A stretch of DNA of 10,154 bases from an archaeon (GTDB taxonomy: Archaea; Thermoproteota; Nitrososphaeria; Conexivisphaerales; UBA164), in the NCBI GenBank assembly GCA_021798095.1, contig JAJZYL010000035.1, positions 1 to 10,154 of the forward strand, given 5' to 3'. Below, piece by piece: positions 6,717-10,154 of the stretch (position 1 is the first letter of the stretch; each line of letters opens with the position of its first letter). A model generated the notes under the pieces. That model worked only from the letters and a program-made list of their open reading frames with translations. It searched no databases and was not told the origin of the DNA. The translations under genes and the position numbers were made by a program.

Positions 6717-7734
6717 GCATAGTTCTTCTCTGGCTTGCCATCTCCCATTTGTTGGTTTCCTCCTCCCTCAGCGTCCTTCCTGTCAATTCCAGATAGGCTT
6801 CATCTAGCGTGGGCTTCGTCAGTGAAATCTTCAGGACATGCATACCCTTTGATCGAACCACATCCATGATAGCTGGAGAAGCCACATCCCCTGATTCGGC
6901 TTTGATCCTGTACTCGTGATCCTTTTTGGTTACGGACTTCACTAGGCTCAACTTTGCGATATCAGAAGAGATATCTGGCTCGTCTTCCTTGACACCGACA
7001 ACGATAACATCTCCTCCCACGGAAGCCTTAAGCTCGTCCGGCGTGCCTATCCTTACAATCTGGCCATGGTCTATAACCGCGATCCTGTCACAGAGCGAAT
7101 CGGCTTCTTCAAGATAGTGCGTCGTCAAAAACAGCGTCATATTGTAATCCTTTTTAAGTTTGCGAATGTACGACCAGACGGCGGTCCGCGTTTGAACATC
7201 GAGCCCAAGTGTGGGCTCATCAAGGAAGAGCAACTTAGGGTAATTAATAAGGCCCGAGGCTAGCTCCAACCTCCTTCTCATTCCCCCCGAATATGTGCTA
7301 ACCTTTCTATTAGCAGCATCATAGAGTTCCACGAGCCTTAGGAGTTCATCTGCATGAGGCTTGGAGTCGGAGCGAGGCAATCCATAGAGATCTGCACATA
7401 ACAGTATGTTTTCGAACCCGGTAAGGTCCTCATCGGCCGTGTAATCCTGAGGAACTACACCAACATTTCTTCTTACATCATTGGCCTGTTTGTGGATATC
7501 GTATCCGCATACGATAGCCTTGCCCGAAGTGGGTTGCGTCAGCGTAGTGAGCATGCTGATCGTTGTGGTCTTCCCTGCACCGTTAGGCCCAAGGAATCCG
7601 AAAATCTCCCCTTCCTTTACTTCGAAGCTTATTTCCCTTACGGCCTTCGTCCTGCCGTTATAAACTTTGGTGAGGCCTTCCACCTTAATGATTGCAGGCC
7701 TGCCGTTCTGTATCGTGTCCGGGTGTTCTGCCAT
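6700..7734 (-). CDS. ABC exporter ATP-binding protein (DrrA/CcmA type)
   Basis: The cytosolic ATPase drives the adjacent permease. All nucleotide-binding motifs are intact in the 344 residues: Walker A GPNGAGKTT (49-57), Q-loop Gln96, signature YSGGM (148-152), Walker B LLFLDEP (168-174) with catalytic Glu173, D-loop GLD (177-179) and H-loop His206. After about 235 comes the accessory domain of drug/antibiotic exporters, ending with KPTLDEAYLELTGR (307-320). I start at the ATG at 7734, 2 nt after the stop of the small upstream gene, because a GAGGGGTG ribosome site (about 7744-7751) is properly placed for it. The alternative GTG at 7746 would lie within that site. Overlap with both neighbours points to one polycistronic mRNA controlled by PadR. 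Confidence 0.93.
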   Translation of the reverse strand: MAEHPDTIQNGRPAIIKVEGLTKVYNGRTKAVREISFEVKEGEIFGFLGPNGAGKTTTISMLTTLTQPTSGKAIVCGYDIHKQANDVRRNVGVVPQDYTADEDLTGFENILLCADLYGLPRSDSKPHADELLRLVELYDAANRKVSTYSGGMRRRLELASGLINYPKLLFLDEPTLGLDVQTRTAVWSYIRKLKKDYNMTLFLTTHYLEEADSLCDRIAVIDHGQIVRIGTPDELKASVGGDVIVVGVKEDEPDISSDIAKLSLVKSVTKKDHEYRIKAESGDVASPAIMDVVRSKGMHVLKISLTKPTLDEAYLELTGRTLREEETNKWEMASQRRTMHVARS

Positions 7735-7736
7735 AG

Positions 7737-7988
7737 TCAATAACACCCCTCATCGATCGGAACTGTGCACATCGGTAGTCCGGTAAATTTCATATTATTA
7801 GCAGTCAATTTATGGTCTACATAGGCATGGTTTAGCGCGGTGCCCAATACGCATGTTCTATCCTTTACATTGCATTCCACAACTCCAAGGGACCTAAAAT
7901 TGACGACTGGCTTATCCAGCTCCATCAAGGATATGCCTTGATCGCGAATCCTAGCCAGAGAAATTGCCATCGTCACTGAATAGTTCAT
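7737..7988 (-). CDS. Unidentified 83-aa Cys/His protein in the PadR-ABC operon
   Basis: I do not recognise this protein. It has 83 residues, no signal peptide and no membrane span. Cysteines at 39, 46, 74 and 82 and histidines at 54 and 59 form a C-x6-C ... HAYVDH ... C-x7-C layout, which could bind a metal or form disulfides; this is inference. It is likely real because it exactly fills the gap between padR and the ATPase. Its ATG (7988) overlaps the padR stop as ATGA, it has a GAGGGG ribosome site at about 8000-8005, and its stop is 2 nt before the ATPase start. Position suggests a role linked to the exporter or its regulation, for instance as effector sensor or accessory subunit. A remnant of a larger domain whose N-terminus was lost is an alternative. 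Confidence 0.7.
   Translation of the reverse strand: MNYSVTMAISLARIRDQGISLMELDKPVVNFRSLGVVECNVKDRTCVLGTALNHAYVDHKLTANNMKFTGLPMCTVPIDEGCY
7744..7751 (-). promoter_or_regulatory. Ribosome binding site deciding the ABC ATPase start
   Basis: GAGGGGTG on the minus strand lies 9 nt before the ATG at 7734 and is embedded in the last codons of the small gene. It contains the GTG that could otherwise be called the start at 7746, so it argues for the ATG. Confidence 0.55.
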
Positions 7989-8404
7989 TGATTAATCAAC
8001 CCCTCTAATCTTTTAATGATGAGAGTTATTCTTTCCCTGTATGGTTCAATCTTGGATTTCTTCTCTTCCTCTAGATATGTCGTACTATTCTCCATTTCGA
8101 CTATTACATCATCTGTTGAGTAGATCATCTTGAATGACGACCCGAAGTGGTCGTTCACTTCCTCTTCACCGCTCTGCGTAAGCCTATATCTACCATCATC
8201 CATCTTTTCTATCAAACTAGATTTTAGAAGCGTTTCTAACAGAGGATAAACGGTGCCCGGCGACGGTCTCCAAAAACCCATGCTGATCTTCTCCACGGCA
8301 TCCATTATTTCTGCTCCATTTCTAGGTCCTCCCTTCAGTATCCTGAGTGTTAAATATTTTAATCCTCCTTCTTTGCCAACTTGATATCTTAAATATGGCC
8401 ACAT
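7985..8404 (-). CDS. PadR-family transcriptional regulator
   Basis: This 139-aa protein is a winged-helix DNA-binding dimer, typically a repressor of the efflux genes beside it that is released by the exported compound. The wHTH spans about 13-80 and has the diagnostic stretch YLTLRILKGGPRNGAEIMD (17-35), followed by FWRPSPGTVYPLLETL (44-59), the recognition helix with its SPGTVYP core, and a wing DGRYRLTQSGEE (75-86). The C-terminal half (about 98-139) is charged and helical, suited to dimerisation and ligand binding. The gene heads the four-gene operon and overlaps the next gene by ATGA. Its ATG (8404) lies 26 nt from a strong TATA box, with a perfect palindrome between them that is a likely autoregulatory operator. 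The start is supported by the promoter and by the family's N-terminal length. Confidence 0.93.
   Translation of the reverse strand: MWPYLRYQVGKEGGLKYLTLRILKGGPRNGAEIMDAVEKISMGFWRPSPGTVYPLLETLLKSSLIEKMDDGRYRLTQSGEEEVNDHFGSSFKMIYSTDDVIVEMENSTTYLEEEKKSKIEPYRERITLIIKRLEGLINQ
7988..7999. repeat. 12-bp palindrome at the start of the 83-aa gene
   Basis: TTGATTAATCAA is a perfect palindrome between the GAGGGG ribosome site and the ATG at 7988, sharing the last base with the start codon. It also encodes the last padR residues. It might fold weakly in mRNA or bind protein; chance in AT-rich sequence is equally possible. Confidence 0.35.
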
Positions 8405-8418
8405 ATCGGGCCCGATAT
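8403..8418. promoter_or_regulatory. Putative PadR operator: perfect 16-bp palindrome
   Basis: ATATCGGGCCCGATAT is self-complementary over all 16 bp and GC-rich at its centre. It sits downstream of the TATA box, covers the predicted transcription start and includes the first two bases of the padR start codon. A second, gapped repeat (ATATG, 4-nt spacer, CATAT) at 8393-8406 runs into the gene. Repressors in archaea often bind just downstream of TATA to block RNA polymerase recruitment. Assignment to PadR is inference from position. Confidence 0.65.
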
Positions 8419-8425
8419 CGGTACA

Positions 8426-8434
8426 TTATATAAA
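8426..8434 (-). promoter_or_regulatory. TATA box of the PadR-ABC operon
   Basis: TTTATATAA on the minus strand is centred 26 nt before the padR ATG, predicting a leaderless transcript. A second A/T element, AAATATAAG, lies about 16 bp further upstream and makes an inverted repeat with it (ATATAA, 7-nt spacer, TTATAT). The second element may be BRE-like or an alternative box. This is the best TATA match in the window. Confidence 0.65.
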
Positions 8435-8512
8435 CGTATCTTATATTTCGACCTGTTTCCGCGATTGAACCATTCGCATTGCTCAAATTCTTTTGCTATA
8501 TAACCTCTGTGG

Positions 8513-10087
8513 TCAGTCCCTCGGTTCGATAGTGATTCGTACACCAGACGCCTTCTCCATCTTGGTTATGTTCTCCCCGCCCTTCCCGATTATACGGGGT
8601 ATAACGTCCCTATCAACTTTTAAGATAATCCTATTTCCCCTGCTATGCAGTATTTCAGCGTCCGGATCGTATTCCGCTATTATGGCCTGTAGGGCATCGA
8701 CCGAGCGTCTTCTTAACGGTCTTCTTTGATTTGCCTCAGTCCGCTCGCTGATGGGAACCACGACCTTCTCCTCACCATATGTGTATATTTCGTACTCTAA
8801 CTTGGTTGTGTCAAATTCCCTGACTTCGACTATAGGTCTGGAAAGGTCCTCTTCACTCATTCCGTTCGGAACCCTGACAGCAAGGTTCAGCGTAAGTACC
8901 TTTTTGATGGCGCCATTTTTAACAAATATTATAGTATCCACTATATGGGGTATCATTCCAAGGTCGATACGCCCGAAGAACCTCTGGACTGCATCGATTG
9001 GCTCACTGGAGTGTACCACCCCGATCATCCCAACCCCGGCCAGCCTCATGTCTGCGAAAACCATAAAGTCTTTTGTCTTTCTCACCTCATCAAATACAGT
9101 GTAGTCGGGGCGTACTAGTAACAATATTTCCGCGGTTTTTTCAAAGTCCCCCTCAAGTGGTCCATACTGAGTTATTTCAGGGCCTACCTGTAGGTCCCGA
9201 GGAGATTCAAACGTCTTAACCACCTTACCTTTCCTGGTGTAAAATTCTGCAATAGAACTGGCCAGCGTGGACTTCCCAGAGCCGGGTGGGCCTGCTATTA
9301 TCACCCCTTCGGCCTTCTTTTCCAATCTTTCAATAATCTCAGGTTGAATGTGATAATCGTCAAGCGTCAACTTCACTATTGGTCTAACTATAGTAACCTC
9401 TTTTCCATCAGAGAACGGTGGACGGGCGATGACGATCCTGTAATTTTCTAACTGAATAACGGTCGCTCCTCCCATTTTCATCTCTATGAAAGTTCCATTC
9501 TTGCCTCTGGAGCGGTCGTTGATTTCATTTATTATCGCTTCCATCCTGTCCGAATCAAGTGGCTTTTCGTTTAGCTTGACTAAGGTGAAGTTACCGGGAC
9601 TCCCCTTTTTAACGTAAGGAGGGACACCTTCCTTCAGATGAACGCTCAACACGTCATCCGCAAAGAAACTTTCTACCATCATGGGCTTTTGCTCTGTTGG
9701 AGGGAGCATGTATTTGCTAGCTATGCCTTCAGCCTCACAGACCAGATGAAGTACAAAATCCGAAGTGTACAGGGTAGCATCATGTGAACGGGCTACATCC
9801 TTTATCATTGAGTCTATCCTGCCGCTGTGCGCCAGTTTGATATCCTCCATACTGGGCATGGGGCCAATGACGCTGTACTTAAAGCCCTTTTTTGAGCATA
9901 ATTGTCGTATAGACGCCAGTTCTTTGAGCCCCTTAAAGCCTATCTCAAGGCCTTTGGATGCCTGAGCTTGGAGTTCATCCAGTGCCGGTTTCGGTATTAT
10001 TATCTCCGTTTCCTCAAATTCGTCTTGATTGAGCTCCTTTAAAACCAATCCATTAATTATAACGCTTGTATCTAGAACTATTTTCAT
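8513..10087 (-). CDS. pina: PINA-like PIN domain-ATPase-KH protein
   Basis: Archaeal proteins of this architecture include Sulfolobus islandicus PINA, a hexameric ATPase that migrates Holliday junctions and works with Hjc and Hjm in recombination. The 524 residues hold an N-terminal PIN domain (1-about 125) with the expected acidic residues Asp6, Glu38, Asp92 and Asp110. A PilT/VirB11-like ATPase follows, with Walker A GPPGSGKST (266-274), Walker B VFDE (331-334) and the conserved VVHSSEP segment (357-363). The C-terminal KH domain has the IIGKGG loop (499-504), suited to binding single-stranded nucleic acid. Length and domain order are complete. The ATG at 10087 overlaps the stop of an upstream gene as ATGA, and a TATA box lies 31 nt before it, so it may have both coupled and independent expression. 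An RNA-processing role for the PIN nuclease is an alternative to the DNA-repair role. Confidence 0.93.
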   Translation of the reverse strand: MKIVLDTSVIINGLVLKELNQDEFEETEIIIPKPALDELQAQASKGLEIGFKGLKELASIRQLCSKKGFKYSVIGPMPSMEDIKLAHSGRIDSMIKDVARSHDATLYTSDFVLHLVCEAEGIASKYMLPPTEQKPMMVESFFADDVLSVHLKEGVPPYVKKGSPGNFTLVKLNEKPLDSDRMEAIINEINDRSRGKNGTFIEMKMGGATVIQLENYRIVIARPPFSDGKEVTIVRPIVKLTLDDYHIQPEIIERLEKKAEGVIIAGPPGSGKSTLASSIAEFYTRKGKVVKTFESPRDLQVGPEITQYGPLEGDFEKTAEILLLVRPDYTVFDEVRKTKDFMVFADMRLAGVGMIGVVHSSEPIDAVQRFFGRIDLGMIPHIVDTIIFVKNGAIKKVLTLNLAVRVPNGMSEEDLSRPIVEVREFDTTKLEYEIYTYGEEKVVVPISERTEANQRRPLRRRSVDALQAIIAEYDPDAEILHSRGNRIILKVDRDVIPRIIGKGGENITKMEKASGVRITIEPRD

Positions 10088-10154
10088 TCTTTAAAATCTG
10101 CTCCTCTGCCATTGATATAAAGCTTTGTGCCATCCTGTAGAGGCCATATTTGAG
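10084..10154 (-). CDS. C-terminal end of an unidentified upstream gene (partial)
   Basis: The minus-strand frame is open from the right edge of the window to a TGA at 10084-10086 and encodes 22 residues ending in KLYINGRGADFKE. The composition looks like real protein, and the TGA overlaps the ATG of the PINA-like gene by 4 bp, the usual arrangement for co-translated archaeal genes. Too little is visible to name a family. Confidence 0.5.
   Translation of the reverse strand, partial: QIWPLQDGTKLYINGRGADFKE
10115..10121 (-). promoter_or_regulatory. TATA box for the PINA-like gene
   Basis: TTTATAT on the minus strand is centred 31 nt upstream of the ATG at 10087, inside the 3' end of the preceding gene. 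It would give a transcript with a leader of a few nucleotides at most. It may be fortuitous, since the upstream overlap alone could secure expression. Confidence 0.4.

Noticed and set aside
7735..7746. GTG at 7746 as the start of the ABC ATPase
   Set aside because: The GTG is part of the GAGGGGTG ribosome site that serves the ATG at 7734, and the added four residues are not typical of the family.
1..10154. Mobile element, CRISPR array or phage insertion
   Set aside because: No transposase or integrase, no regularly spaced repeats, and all genes are co-oriented with similar composition.

Overview
The window looks archaeal. It carries an archaeal Pelota (Dom34), a PINA-type PIN-ATPase-KH protein, and TATA boxes placed about 26-31 nt upstream of start codons, which suggests leaderless or nearly leaderless transcripts. 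The most telling marker is a complete eukaryote-like DNA topoisomerase IB. Among archaea this enzyme is a hallmark of Thaumarchaeota/Nitrososphaeria and of the related Caldiarchaeum lineage, so I infer a member of that group. Nothing here resolves the genus. I saw no ammonia-oxidation gene, rRNA, tRNA, CRISPR array or insertion sequence.

All ten genes lie on the minus strand, so the window reads from right to left. At the right edge is the C-terminal tail of an unidentified gene, overlapping by 4 bp the gene for a PIN-ATPase-KH protein (PINA, Holliday-junction branch migration/repair). Next comes a tightly overlapped four-gene operon: a PadR-type repressor, an 83-residue Cys/His-containing protein I do not recognise, an ABC exporter ATPase of the DrrA type and its six-span permease. 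A perfect 16-bp palindrome between the padR TATA box and its start codon is probably the operator, so the repressor would control its own exporter.

After a 445-bp gene-free AT-rich spacer come pelota (ribosome rescue) and topoisomerase IB, 7 nt apart and probably co-transcribed from one promoter. The left third is a sugar-nucleotide cluster: a 232-residue nucleotidyltransferase, a GlmU-like left-handed beta-helix protein resembling the alternative GlmU family best known from Bacteroidetes, and the first 248 residues of a bifunctional phosphoglucose/phosphomannose isomerase that runs off the left edge. Together they could take a hexose phosphate to an activated, possibly N-acetylated, nucleotide sugar.

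Most of this is chromosomal housekeeping. The parts most worth a second look are the unknown 83-aa protein inside the PadR-ABC operon, the self-overlapping operator, the split GlmU-like pair, the pelota-TopIB pairing, and a TTG-initiated pelota with almost no leader.
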